Below, piece after piece: positions 1 through 11,018 of a stretch of DNA of 64,000 nt (positions are counted from its first letter, which is position 1; each line of letters starts with the position of its first letter). This stretch comes from Onthophagus taurus (Eukaryota > Arthropoda > Insecta > Coleoptera > Scarabaeidae). The DNA lies in NCBI RefSeq assembly GCF_036711975.1, contig NC_091971.1, positions 2,487,501 through 2,551,500 of the forward strand. The letters run 5' to 3'. Under the pieces are notes generated by a model. It was not told where the DNA came from. It ran no database searches and was given only the letters and a program-made list of their open reading frames with translations. The translations under genes were made by a program, and so were the position numbers.

Positions 1-332
1 AGACCTTTTGCACATATGAAATATACACGTACCCTTCAAGATTTGGATAATAAAATAATTGAATGTAAATTTGAAGATGGTGTGTGGAAATTCATGAGGG
101 AACGTACTGATAAATCATTTCCAAACAGTTACAACACTGCAAAAAGTATTAAATCTGATTGCAAAAATTACGTTAAAAGAAGTAATTACCATTCTTTTTT
201 TTTTTAGGTGTTTGTCAAAGTATAAAAAATCCTGTAACAAAAGATCGTCTAATTGACTTCATAAATAATCATAGATTCGATGATGATTGTGAGAAAATGC
301 CGCCGCCCTCTAAAAGAGTACGTCGCACATGA
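1..332 (+). CDS. mRNA-capping enzyme, C-terminal end (partial at left edge)
   Basis: Partial 3' end of the bifunctional capping enzyme (RNA triphosphatase plus guanylyltransferase), which adds the GMP cap to nascent Pol II transcripts in the nucleus. Two exons are visible, 1-145 and 208-332, joined by a 62-bp intron with GT at 146 and AG at 206-207 after a T-run; the split codon AGT restores the frame. The first exon carries [20 protein letters not shown] followed by [10 protein letters not shown], the conserved C-terminal OB-fold motif of metazoan guanylyltransferases. The second reads [19 protein letters not shown] and ends in a basic tail before TGA at 330-332. The catalytic KxDG lysine lies outside the window. 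The identification is by family motif and is firm; the gene continues to the left. Confidence 0.93.
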
Positions 333-1050
333 CGTTATTTATTTTCCCTTACAACGTACAATTATCGATATTTAATTATAATATTGTTTTTACTGAAATG
401 TATTGATAAAAATTGAAATTAAACGATCATGAACCTTATTAAAATGTGATTTATTTTCTAAAATCAACCATAACCACATCTTATACAGAATGCATCTGAA
501 TGACTGCAACAAACTTCAAGCGGTGATTCTTTAGTGAATTTTAAGGGTATTTTGATATATGAACCATGGGCGACTTCGACTCCCCTAAGGAGCTACACCC
601 CTCCAAAAATGACGGAAAATTTTGGTTTAATTTTTTTTTCTCAAAAACCATAAACGCTAGGAAAATGAAATTTGGGGGATATGTTTAACTCATAATAGGG
701 CACGTTTTGACCCTATTTGTACTTTCAACCGCCCCTTCTAAACTACTACACTATACCAAGAACTAGAAACATTTGGGATTTTAGTTTTAGGTCTAGTGTT
801 AGTTCTAGTGATAGTGCTAGTGTAGAACTAGAACAAACACTAGACCTTTAATTAAATTAATATTTAAATTTAATTTTTAATATAATTAAACAATCATGAA
901 CCTTATTAAAATGTGATTTATTTTCTAAAATCAACCATAACCACATCTTATATACACAAATAAAACTGAATTAACATTATAATAAAATAAATTATTTATT
1001 AGAAGTAATACTTATTGAATTATTTAAACAGAATTAGGCCGTTTATGTTA
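333..1050. repeat. Intergenic repeat insertion flanked by 68-bp direct repeats
   Basis: No gene. A 68-bp sequence at 418-485 (ATTAAAC.ATCATGAACC to ATCTTATA) recurs almost unchanged at 885-952. Between the copies lie a truncated arm of the foldback element described at 39215-40393 (486-about 740, beginning CAGAATGCATCTGAATGAC directly after TA) and a CTAG-family fragment (about 757-848). The arm resembles the right arm of the intron copy more than the left one (shared TGATATATGAACCATGGG). The remainder is AT-rich and probably contains the 3' UTRs of the two convergent neighbours. Confidence 0.75.
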
Positions 1051-2039
1051 TTACATTTTTGATTGCTCGATGTATTGATAATTCCCATCAATTTCCTTCA
1101 CTTTTTTCTCTCTAACCAATTTTGTTAAATGATGTTGAACATTGTAAGCGGCTGCTAAATACAATTCTTTAGGGGTTTCAATGTAAATCGCCTCCACCAA
1201 TTGCATAGGTGTATATTTTCGTTTAGGTTCGGTAGTTAAGACACTAATTATTTGATTTTCTCGTTGTTTTCTATGATCTATGTAATATTGAATTTTTTCA
1301 ATAGGCTCATGAATGATATTTCCATGTCCAGGATAAATAATTGATGGCTGAATATCCAAAATACTCTCTAATGAATTCATATAATCGTATAAATCCTCAA
1401 AAACAGCTGTTCCTTCACCCAGAATACAATCGCAACTAAATACGGCGTTATCTTCAAGTAGATGAAGCACAACATGGTCTGTTGTATGTCCTGGGGTGTG
1501 AACAATTCGTATAGTAGCTCCTTCAACTTCAAATTCTTGACCATCTTTCAAAAAATCAAAGGAAATGTTATTTGGAAGCTCTTCAACTTTAACATCAGTT
1601 CTTGGATATTTCCAAACTTGACAATATTCTATAATTTTTAAAAGAATTTTATTAAAAGTCGAATTTAAGGTTATTTATTTATTCTTACTCGTATGTTCCT
1701 TTATTTGCATAACATCAGAAACACCCCCAATGTGGTCATGATGCCAATGTGATATAAATATATGAGCCAAATCAATTCCATTTTGTTTAAGAACCGATTT
1801 AAGATGATTTATGTATTGTGGTACATCAGCATCGCCAGTATCTAATAAAATTCGCCTTGAAAAGAAAATATTTACAATAAGTTAATGCACTATAATTAGA
1901 TGTTCAAAGATAAATACCTTTTTCCTGTTCCAATAATGTAGGTGTTAGTACCTTGGAGAGTCATAGGCCCAGGATTTGCTCCAAGAACTCGGATAATTCT
2001 TGGGGAAAGTCTGCTTACACTTGGTATCACAGCTGCCAT
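1051..2039 (-). CDS. LACTB2: LACTB2, metallo-beta-lactamase-fold endoribonuclease
   Basis: Homologue of LACTB2, a metallo-beta-lactamase-fold enzyme known in mammals as a mitochondrial single-strand endoribonuclease. Three exons on the minus strand: 1918-2039, 1689-1855 and 1051-1616; all joins are GT-AG and keep frame, giving 284 aa, close to the human 288. It starts [20 protein letters not shown] and then has [13 protein letters not shown], a hallmark of the family. Metal ligands are visible: H77-W-H79-H-D81-H82 (HWHHDHIGG), H140 in [10 protein letters not shown]159 in [10 protein letters not shown], and H194 in IYPGHG. The family usually has FSGDC, so the Cys at 158 is a local substitution. 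The C-terminal third (about residues 200-275) is the winged-helix-like extension typical of LACTB2. The gene is divergent from PEBP-A across 654 bp. Confidence 0.95.
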
Positions 2040-2693
2040 TCTTAATAATGTTATAAACCTAAAAATTTATGCTTATTTCAACCTAAACATGTTTATTTTT
2101 CATTCAATTTTACATTATTATTAAAAAAACAAAGTGACGTTTTAAACGTCAAAAATTGTAACTTTAGGTTATGTTGACATGTCATCGTTATGTAATTTAA
2201 ATAAATCTATATTAACTGGCAAAGTAAATTTATTACTTACAAATTTGACAAGAAATATAAACTAGAAGAAAGATAAACTCCACTTAATAGGATTAAATTT
2301 CTTGTAGTATGCTTTTCGATTGCCCGAAATATAGAGCTAAGATTGCATCTGAGCGAAGTTTATATGTAAATCAGTCCGAGTGGAAAAAAGGCCGACTCAT
2401 TCATTACTGATATTGCTAATAAAGATTGAAATTATTACTATACCGGTTTAAACCGACGTTGGAGGTCAAGACTTGATCTTAAATGAGGAATAATCTTAAT
2501 TTAGTCGATTTGCTTTGATTTATAAGTTATTTTTAAAATAATTTCACTAAAATATTTATTTAATTTAAATAAAAAGATAGATAGTTACTATAACAACATA
2601 CCCCTTCTTTTTTTATAACAAACTTTCTATCAACGGATCAAACACAGTTTCTCTTTGTCAAATCGTTTTTATCCAGGTAATACCTTTATAAAG
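2040..2693. promoter_or_regulatory. Divergent LACTB2 / PEBP-A upstream region
   Basis: This 654-bp head-to-head interval contains GACGTTTTAAACGTC at about 2134-2148, followed at about 2167 by TAGGTTATGTTGACATG. The same pair of motifs recurs elsewhere in the window. It lies about 100 bp before the LACTB2 ATG, as expected for a TATA-less housekeeping promoter. On the PEBP side a TATA-like TTTTATAA at about 2610-2618 lies roughly 30 bp before TCAAACACAGTTT, a possible initiator region. Assignment as promoters is inference from position. Confidence 0.5.
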
Positions 2694-3308
2694 ATGTTAA
2701 TTCGCGCAACGATACTCCTCATAGTTACTTTATTAGCACGTTATTCATCAACAACGGATATAACATCGTTGATGGAGAAAGGCGGTGTAGTTCCGGATGT
2801 TATAGACACAGCCCCGAAGACCAGTTTAGAAGTCCTCTACGCAAATAACGTGAAAGTAGACGGTGGAAATGAATTAACGCCAACGAAGGTTAAAGATGTA
2901 CCTAATGTTAAATGGCAAGCAGAAGAAGGTTCATATTATACTTTAATTATGACCGACCCAGATGCTCCAAGTAGGACAAATCCAAAAATGAGGGAGTGGC
3001 ATCATTGGTTGGTTGGAAATATTCCCGGAAATGATATTAAGAAAGGTACGACTTTATCGGAATATATCGGATCTGCTCCACCGAAAGATTCCGGTTTGCA
3101 TCGTTATGTTTTGTTGGTGTTTAAACAACCCGGGAAGGTTGAATTTTCTGAAGATAAATTGACTAATAAGAGTGGAAAGGGGCGAGGAAAATTCAATACT
3201 AAATCATTCGCCCAAAAATATAATTTAGGAAATCCCATCGCCGGAAATTTTTTTAAAGCTCAATGGGATAATTACGTGCCTACAATTTATAAACAATTAA
3301 GTGGTTAA
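2694..3308 (+). CDS. Secreted PEBP-family protein A (single coding exon)
   Basis: Phosphatidylethanolamine-binding protein family, 204 aa, most likely secreted. The frame is open further upstream but has no ATG, so the first ATG at 2694 is chosen; it gives a hydrophobic signal segment MLIRATILLIVTLLARYSS. The mature part has the PEBP anion-binding motifs: DPDAPSR at D88, H115-region EWHHWLVGNIPG, the GLHRYVLLVFKQ motif with H136, and a C-terminal NPIAGNFFKAQWDNYVP helix. Insect PEBPs include odorant- and immunity-associated members; the ligand cannot be told from sequence. The coding region has no intron, whereas the convergent paralogue at 4751-5435 has one after the signal peptide. The two share domain order, similar length and the same DPDAPSR position, so they look like a local duplicate pair. 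Confidence 0.92.
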   Translation: MLIRATILLIVTLLARYSSTTDITSLMEKGGVVPDVIDTAPKTSLEVLYANNVKVDGGNELTPTKVKDVPNVKWQAEEGSYYTLIMTDPDAPSRTNPKMREWHHWLVGNIPGNDIKKGTTLSEYIGSAPPKDSGLHRYVLLVFKQPGKVEFSEDKLTNKSGKGRGKFNTKSFAQKYNLGNPIAGNFFKAQWDNYVPTIYKQLSG

Positions 3309-4750
3309 AAGTTTTATCTATCTGTTTATTGGAGATGTTATGAAAGAATTAAAAATCATTTTTTGATCATAAAAGTAAAATTTGTATTATTTAACCCCAA
3401 AATTTGAGATGACATTTCAAACGTCAAAAAAAAATATAAAACATAACCTTAACATAAAATTAGTAATTTGAAAATATGCAACAAATAAATAAAAATTTAT
3501 TCGTATTTATTTAAATATTATATAATTTTAGTTTCAAAAACAAATTTATCTTATTGATTTTTTTGGGACAGCCAAAAATGTTGTTATTGCTTCCTTTGGA
3601 ATAACAAGAAAGAATTATTTGAGTATATCTCAAAATTTTAACGGAATTCGAGACTATGTTATCGTAAACATTAAGAAACAACAACGGATTATTCACTTAT
3701 GTTTATAGTTTAAACAGACACAATAAGGATGACCTCATAAGAGAGTTAAACGTGAGTAGGATATTGCTCTTTAATAAAGGATTAAAGGTCGATGTTGAAA
3801 CTACGACGTTTATATTTTAAAGTTTCTTATTTTTAGCATATTGTAAATTATAATAAACACTAAACAAGAAGAAATTAAAACATAACAAAATAGTACTATA
3901 AATATTCATTCACTGAATTGTAAAATTAAGATAAAGTGCTTAAAAAACGATTTATTTGGGTCTAAAAACCTAGTTGATTAGATCCTAAACAAATTTCATA
4001 AACAGAATGATGCAGTGGATTTTGTTCAGAGGTTATCATAGAAGAAAGAACAAATTTTTTAGCTATTTTATAAACAAACTATTTTGTCTTGACTCCCTTA
4101 CTAATAAATTCCTTAGTATGGAGTAAAAACGAGAAAAAAGTAAACAATAATAGTAACATGTGATAAAAACGTGACATCCTCGTTGTGGATGTCTTTAGCG
4201 GATGCGAGTCCAATGTTACAAGAGATAACGATGTTTATGTTCATTGAGGGTCGTTAAAATAAAAATGAAGGTAATCCCAGTTCATCACAAGAATTCACAA
4301 GTCCATTAAAAACATGTTAAAAATTTTAATGAGTTAAATTATAAATAAAGTACAAGAATAAGCATATTTATTGCATTAGGCTGATGTCCTGATCTCGTAA
4401 AGGAATTTTTTTTTGATAACGGCGTGGTTTAAAGTACACTTTGACTAACTGCGCATTTTGATTACGTTTTCCAAGTTAAAACAGAAAAGATCAAAGTTTC
4501 ATTCCCAATGTTATTTGAAGATGATCTTAACAAGGATATTTAGAAGATAAAAATGTTTATAAATAACTGGACCATTTTTAACCTGTTATTTATAACCTAT
4601 CTAACAAAAAGATTTTTGAATATGTTCAAAAATATTTAATCCAAAAATATGATTTTAATTAAATTAAAGCGCCATCTATCGTATAATTACTTTATTATAT
4701 AAAGAAAACTGTTTTAATCCTGCACCAATTATAATTTTTGTAAATAACAT
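3309..4750. other. Intergenic space between convergent PEBP genes
   Basis: AT-rich, with only short open frames that lack codon structure. At 3408-3455 there is GACATTTCAAACGTCAAAAA followed by ACATAACCTTAAC, another instance of the recurrent ACGTC/ATAACCT motif pair. Nothing else recognisable; it should include both 3' UTRs. Confidence 0.6.
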
Positions 4751-5435
4751 TTATTGCTTTTCTACAAGGCTATTAATAATTTTATTCCTTTCATCAACGT
4801 ACGAATCCCATTGTGCTTTATAAAAGTTCCCTGCGATCGCTTCTCCTAAATCGTATTTCTTAATAAATTTCCTCAAATTGAAGTTTAATCGATGCGATCG
4901 TGATAATTTTTCGGTTCTTGGTTCATCAAAAGTAAATTTCTCTTTTTGTTTGAACAATAAAAATATGTATCTATGCAAACCAGTTCCTTTCGGCGGCCCA
5001 GAGCCTAAATACTCAGTTATTGTATCGGCATTTTCAAAGTTTCCATTCAAAATGTTGCCGATTAACCAATGATTTACTTCTCTAAATGTGTGGTTATCTC
5101 TACTTGGCGCATCTGGATCAACCATCGCCAAAGTGTAATAAACATCTTGTTCAGGTTCAAATTTTATTGTTGGTGGATCTTTTACTTGGGTAGGAGTTAA
5201 TTCTTCTCCTAAATTAACCTCTTCTCCACCTGAATAGGTTATGATTAATTTTTTATCGGGTGATTTGTCGATTACATCGGGAATTATTTCTTCTTGCTCA
5301 AATTTCTATGGAATTTTATTAATAGTTTTATAAGTAAAAGGAGTTGTTTGAAATACTTACTGTCTTAATCATGTTTGTGTTAGCTGTTGAAAAGAAAACT
5401 AAAAGAAATAAAAGTGATATGATTTGCGTATGCAT
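4751..5435 (-). CDS. Secreted PEBP-family protein B (two exons)
   Basis: Phosphatidylethanolamine-binding protein family, 209 aa. Exon 1 is 5361-5435 (25 codons, MHTQIISLLFLLVFFSTANT, a clear signal peptide); exon 2 is 4751-5305. The intron is 55 bp, with donor GTAAGTATT and acceptor TTCCATAG, phase 0. The mature domain has LTPTQVKDPPTIKFEPEQ, DPDAPSR at D88, REVNHWLIGNI, GLHRYIFLLFKQ, and a C-terminal AIAGNFYKAQWDSYV block matching paralogue A. All expected ligand-pocket motifs are intact, so the protein should be a functional PEBP-fold protein. Physiological role and ligand are not readable from sequence. Confidence 0.93.
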
Positions 5436-6246
5436 GTTGGTCGTTGTAGTTTAAAATACTGTTTAATTTACTTTACCTTGTGGTACGTAGAAGTAGATGA
5501 GGTAATTGGTTGGAGAGTAGTGGAAAAGAGAAATGATTGACCTCTATTTATTCTTTATTTAATTGATCAGTTATCACAAAGAAATCTCTTTATTGTTACA
5601 TAAATATACAGATAATATTCTTATTAACATCTTATTGTATCTTTTATCTACAAAAATAATCATCTGATATAATTTATTTATAATTTAAACTAATATACAT
5701 AAAATTCCGTTTTATTTTTGTATTTTAGTTTAATTATTAAATTCTAAACCTGATTAAATACTGAATTACTTTCTTGAGATATGGTACAGTTTTTTTTTAA
5801 AAGCACCAGTCCGGCTGGTTATGTCAAAAATATTTTCAGAAAATCTGATTTTGATTTAAAATGAATTCAAACTTGTTCCCTCGATTGATCATTGAGCTAA
5901 AAATTACTCTCTACATCTTACATTGATTTAAAAATTAATAAAAAGTAAAACGTTTATATCACATGATAAGAGAAAAAAATGTATATCATTAAAAATAAAA
6001 TGTTAACTAAGCCGGGAATGTATCGCGTTGTTGTAATAGCTCGAATTAAGACTCATCGGTGGCTGCAACAGAAAATAAATACTTTTTAAGATGATTTAAA
6101 GATTAATTTTTGTAATTTAATCGGATATAATAACCCATGAAGCATGCAAAACATCATCAAATAAACAGACATTATTTTTTTCCATGCATAAATCCAATTT
6201 GGAATATTCTCCTTTTTAAAAAACATTATAATCTTTTTTCCAATGT
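5436..6246. other. Intergenic, PEBP-B upstream and MFSD1 downstream
   Basis: AT-rich. The first 120 bp upstream of PEBP-B should contain its promoter; AATAAATAGAGG on the minus strand is a weak TATA candidate. No gene or recognisable repeat seen. Confidence 0.5.
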
Positions 6247-9200
6247 TCAGAAATACAATTTCAGAATATTTACCGCAGTTCCAATCTTTTGCAAATACTT
6301 ATTTCTTATTTGTATGTCTGAACTTGGTTGCATTGCGTCACCTGAGCTTTCACCTTCCTCCTCATTCACGTCCTTTAGCAGTCTTTCTTTATCTTGACTC
6401 GTCCTACATCAAAAAATTATTAAAAAAAAATAAGCTAATTAAGAAAAATTGTATCTCACGATAAATACATTTCCCTCTGTTCACGACGTAACGGTGACAT
6501 ATTCAACGTTCCATCACATCTTCTGTCCCAAATCCACAAACAGATTGTAGCCATAAACGAAACTTAAAAAAATAATTAAATAAAATTAACAACCTCAAAT
6601 AAAACATCCTTACTCGCCAATGAATACAAAAAGAACATTTCCAACCAAAAATACCCATAATGATGTTGAATGAATCCAGTTAATAATGATATCACAGCCA
6701 TACCTAAATTTTGAACAGCTTGACAGCTAAAAAAAGATAAATTAAATCTTTTTATGTAATAATTTCGACTTCATCATATTAATTACATTCCATAAGCAGT
6801 CCCCAAGTGGTGCTCAGGTACTAAAAGTGCCACCAAAGGCCATAAACCACTCGCCAATAATGAATATCCAATTCCCATGATGGCCATACCCACGTAAGGA
6901 TTTAAATAAGTAAAAATGATGATGGAATGAGCGATCGCAGTCGTTATTATGGAAATTACAACGAATGTTAAGTTTCTACCCGCCTTATCAATTAAATAGC
7001 CCAAAAATGGGGATGCTACACCGGATATTAAATAAATTATGCTATTTACGTTATTGGCTTGTTGTGGTTCTAAATTAAATCGTTCTATAAAAAATTGCCT
7101 TAAAAAAAAGATCAAATTAAAAATAAACTTTAAATAATCTATTTTTTTTTTTGATAACTTACTTTCCTAGAGCTATAAAAGGGAAAATAGTCACATAATA
7201 AGCGGTTATTATAACTGAAACGAGCCAAAAAGCACTCGGAAAATCTTTAACGCTTAACAAATTGGCTAAAGGAGATATGTTCGTTTCAGTTTGTTGTCTT
7301 CTTAAAAGCCTATCGGCTCGTTTATTCATACAACCGAGAAATAAGGAACACACCATCGATATTATACACGAAAATCCGGCTATAAATAATGCTAAACCTA
7401 AACATTCGTATCCCGTATAAGTATGTCCAACCCATTGGTAAATAGATTCCATAATCCAAAAGTTTACGGTACTTCCAATTCGAGCTAAACTCAATTGAAG
7501 CCCGAAAACCATATTCAATTCTTTCCCTTTAAACCAAAGTACTGCATAATTATTTTGGGCAACAGCTAATGATTCACCACCAGTTCTAAAATTAATTATA
7601 TGTTTTGTATGGAGTGTGTACTAATTTTTGTTTATAGATATACATAGTTATTTAATTAATTTAGTTGGGTTGCATATCCATTAGTAGATGTTTTGTACTT
7701 AATTTGCTCCAAGTTTTGTCTTAATTTGCTTAAAGTGCTCTAGCACTATCACTAGAACTAATACTAGACCTAGAATCATTCGGGTTTAGCCATCTTGAAA
7801 GACGTGCGGCTAAACCCGAATGTTTCTAGTTCTATTTGTTTTCAAGAAAACTTCCGAAAATGTAATATTTAATATTATTACTAATGCAAGGACGAATTCA
7901 ATGGTAATTTTTAGCTTAAAAGTGGGTATTTTGTAGAGAAATAGATTGTGAAGCTACTTTCTAATGATTTTTTGTGCCTTATAATACTCGTAAGTCATTT
8001 TCATGAAAATATGTAGTTACGTTCTTGTGATCCTAAATCCTCGACTAGTACTGTTACTATGTAGAACTAATACTGTACCTAGAACTAGAATCATTTGGGT
8101 TTAGCAGCGCGTCTCTAAAGACGACTAAACCCTAATGATTCCAGTTCTTGGTCTAGCGCTGCATAACAATTAAAACTAGAACTAATACTAGACCTAAAAC
8201 GGGAAACATTCTGGTTTAGTCGCACGTCTTTCAAGACGGCTAAACCTGAATGATTCTAATTCTAGGTCGTGTTAGTCCTAGTGATAGTGCTAGTATAAAA
8301 CTAGAACTAACACTATACCTAGAACTAGAATCATTCGGGTTTAGCCGTCTGTAGAGACGTGCGGCTAAACCCAAATGATTCTAGTTCTAGGTATAGTGTT
8401 AGTTCTACATACATAGTAACAGTGCTAGTCTAAAACTAGAACACTAGACCTAGGACTAGAAATATTCGGGTTTAGCCGTCTTGAACGACGTGCAGCTAAA
8501 CACGAATGTTTCTAGTTCTAGGTCTAGTGTTAGTCTAGTGTTAGTCTAGTTTTATTTGTTATTCAGGGCTAGATTGTTGTATATTTTTATTGAGGTTATA
8601 TCGAGGTTTTACAGTAATGTCAAATTATATTGACATGTTGTATTGTATGTAGGACAAAGTAAGTTGGTACGCCCTGTTTTCTATGGAAATATGTTTTTGT
8701 ATATTGCATCTTAAGTAAAATTCAATGTATATCTATAAACAAGTTTTATTTAATTTTCTTAGTTTAGAATTTATAGAATATTATTTAGTTTATTCTTCAA
8801 AATATAAAAAAAAATTTTATTAACATATTTTTGTAAAATAATAAAAGATGGCGTTGCCTAAATTACAAAAAGTCACCTGTCAAAACTTCAAACTGAGTTA
8901 AAATAAGCTCTCCAACCTTTTTTTTATTGAATGTAAGTACAAACCTTTATAAACATTTAATTTTCATTACTTTTTAATTTTACATACCCAAAAATAAATC
9001 GTCCCAATGCCATAACCCAAAATTCATTTTGTATTGTACCATAAGCAAAAACGACTTGACCTAATAACGTTAAGAACATGTATATATTTGTTCCAAGTCC
9101 TATACCAAAAACACTTAAAGAAAAAGTTGGTTTATTGTATAAAAATATTTCAATTTTGACCTACCTATCTAAAAGAAATCCGCCCACGAAACATAAAACA

Positions 9201-9648
9201 ACATTTGGCCAGGAATACAATGAATACAACATAACGAAATGTTGACTGGTCATATTTAAATCTTTGGTAAAATAATCTTGTAAAGCTGCAGGATTATCAT
9301 AACAAAAATATGAACCTGAAATACATAAAAAAAACAAATAAAACGTCTTTATCTTTAAGGCAACTTTAATTAAGCTTTTCCGCATTCCTAAAGAATTTTT
9401 TATACACATGTGTATGGGATAAGGTCAAAAGATCAAAGATTAAAACAGACTCAAAACAAAAAGGAATTATAATAATTGTATGATGTATACATACCAAACC
9501 CTAAGAAACACATAAAAAATAATGCTATAAATCGATGGGATTTTCCTCTGGGATCAAAGCAACTGTAATAACAGGTGTTTGTCATGTTTTCTTCATCCGA
9601 AGAGATGGTTAAATTGTCGGCTTCTTGGATATTTGGGCCTCCTTCCAT
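6247..9648 (-). CDS. MFSD1: MFSD1, lysosomal-type major facilitator superfamily transporter
   Basis: Homologue of MFSD1, a 12-helix MFS transporter that in mammals acts in lysosomes as a dipeptide exporter. Exons (minus): 9495-9648, 9165-9315, 8988-9113, 7163-7585, 6787-7098, 6614-6726, 6460-6562, 6247-6403; every join keeps frame, giving 512 aa. Conserved blocks read in order: FIALFFMCFLGFGSYFCYDN, PAALQDYFTKDLN, SWPNVVLCFVGGFLLDR, FGTGGESLAVAQNNYAV, WFKGKELNMVFGLQLSLARI, PFLGYLIDKAGRN, SLLASGLWPLVALLVPEHHL and GTAYGICQAVQNLGMAVISL. The N-terminal tail is acidic and has an NLT sequon. Without the last splice the frame stops at 6456-6458 and the protein is 461 aa, closer to human length; both ends are possible. 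Intron 3 (7586-8987) carries a CTAG-repeat cluster. Confidence 0.92.
7735..8580. repeat. CTAG palindromic repeat cluster inside MFSD1 intron 3
   Basis: About five palindromic units in tandem or near-tandem. Each has arms built from spaced CTAG tetramers (TCTAGTTCTAGGTCTAGTG) around a stem of GGGTTTAGCC and GGCTAAACCC with a loop carrying GACGTGC. Both core orientations occur (CCGTCTTGAA..ACGTGCGG and CCGCACGTCTTTCAAGACGG). The right end runs into GTTATTCAGGGCTAGATTGT and TATATTTTTATTGA, which recurs at the ends of other copies. Confidence 0.85.
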
Positions 9649-10326
9649 GATTACTATTAAAAAATTGCAACACAAACTTATTTTCTTTGCACTTTAAGCT
9701 ACGTCACAAATTGCGGAATACAATAATTTTTATAAATGAAATTCGATGAGTTCGTCGTCAATAATTAATCGTTATCTATCCACATATTCAATATCCGAAT
9801 AATAAATAAACCGTTCGGATTATGCACGACTACACAAACACAAGTGGGTCATCCTTTACGTCCAGATTATTGTTTGAACTATTCTGAACGAGATTATTTT
9901 TGAGGTTCCTTTGTGTAACGGAGCTTGCGTATTAATCGATTCTGATACATCAGATTTCCTTTTGTAATGAAAAAATCGTCGACGGTTAACATAAAAACTG
10001 ATAAATTCGTTTTGTGGTTAACTTTCTGACAGGAAAAAAAAATTTAGAAATTTAATTTTACAACGTCATTGTAATAATAAAAAATCAATACGAATAATTT
10101 ATGATGAAGTAACAATAATTAATAAAAAGTAATTTAAAACATTTTAAAACTAATTAAATTTATATAATTTGACCAGTATAAAAAGTGATTTGTATAAGAA
10201 TTAATCATGTTTTGACATTTGACATATAATGAAGTTAGTTTCAAACCTTTTTCGCTCCAAAAGAAAACAATTCTAGTTTTTGAATTATTTACGTGAAAAA
10301 AGTGATTTTATAAATACATTTAAGTT
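9649..10326. promoter_or_regulatory. Divergent MFSD1 / BAP18 upstream region
   Basis: A 678-bp head-to-head interval that should hold both promoters. About 120 bp before the BAP18 ATG is TTTTGACATTTGACATATAA, a degenerate form of the recurrent TGACRTTTNACRT motif. No TATA box is obvious. Function is inferred from position. Confidence 0.45.
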
Positions 10327-10992
10327 ATGGATAGAAGCATGTCTGGAAGTAGTGCAAATAAGGTATGTATGCTTCAATTTTTGTATTATTAAATTTATAA
10401 GAGGTTATGTATTAAAACACTTTTATCCTCGAAGGTTGGGGAGATTTTTACAGCAGCCGGAGCAGCGTTTAATAAATTAGGCGATTTAACAATGCAATTA
10501 CACCCAAATGGGGATTGCCCAACAGGGTAAGATTAAAAAAAAATGATACATTAATTTTTAATATTTATATAATTAGAAAATGGACAGATGAAGAAATTGA
10601 GATGTTGCGATCGATTGTAAAGACATTTTCTGATAGTTTAAATCAACTAAGTGAGCATATTCGTTCTAGAACTGTGTAAGTGCATTATTCCCAATTTCTT
10701 CATTAAAAGATCTTAGGATGTTTACATTTATTGGTGTTTTAGGTCCCAAATTAGAACAGCTTTAAAAAAGAAGGCGTTTGAAGATGTTGGATTACCAGTT
10801 ACGCAACATACACCTATAAGATCAGTTCAACAAAACTTACAATCCACAATTAAACAAGAACAAATAATAAAACAACCTTCGGAGGTGACACTAAACATGT
10901 TAAATGCCGCAGAATCTGAAGTTGATGTAGAAGGATTACCTGATGAAGTTAAACTTGAATTTGAAGCAAGCGCGGAGGAAGTTAGACCATAG
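10327..10992 (+). CDS. BAP18, chromatin-complex subunit with SANT-like domain
   Basis: Homologue of BAP18 (C17orf49), a small subunit of chromatin complexes associated with BPTF/NURF and MLL in vertebrates. Four exons: 10327-10362, 10435-10526, 10577-10675, 10743-10992; GT-AG joins keep frame for 158 aa (human 172). The protein starts MDRSMSGSSANK, then has GEIFTAAGAAFNKLGDLTMQ and the SANT/Myb-like helix region KWTDEEIEMLRSIVKTF .. SQIRTALKKKAFEDVGL. The C-terminal 60 residues are polar and end acidic (LEFEASAEEVRP). It probably acts in the nucleus as a histone-tail-reading accessory factor; that role is from the family, not shown here. Its stop lies 26 bp from the BCDIN3D stop, so the two 3' UTRs must overlap or be extremely short. 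Confidence 0.92.
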
Positions 10993-11018
10993 AATTTAGA
11001 TTATAAAAATAAAATATT

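Noticed and set aside
2655-2693. N-terminal extension of PEBP-A upstream of the first ATG
   Set aside because: It would start at a TTG; the ATG at 2694 gives a proper signal peptide.
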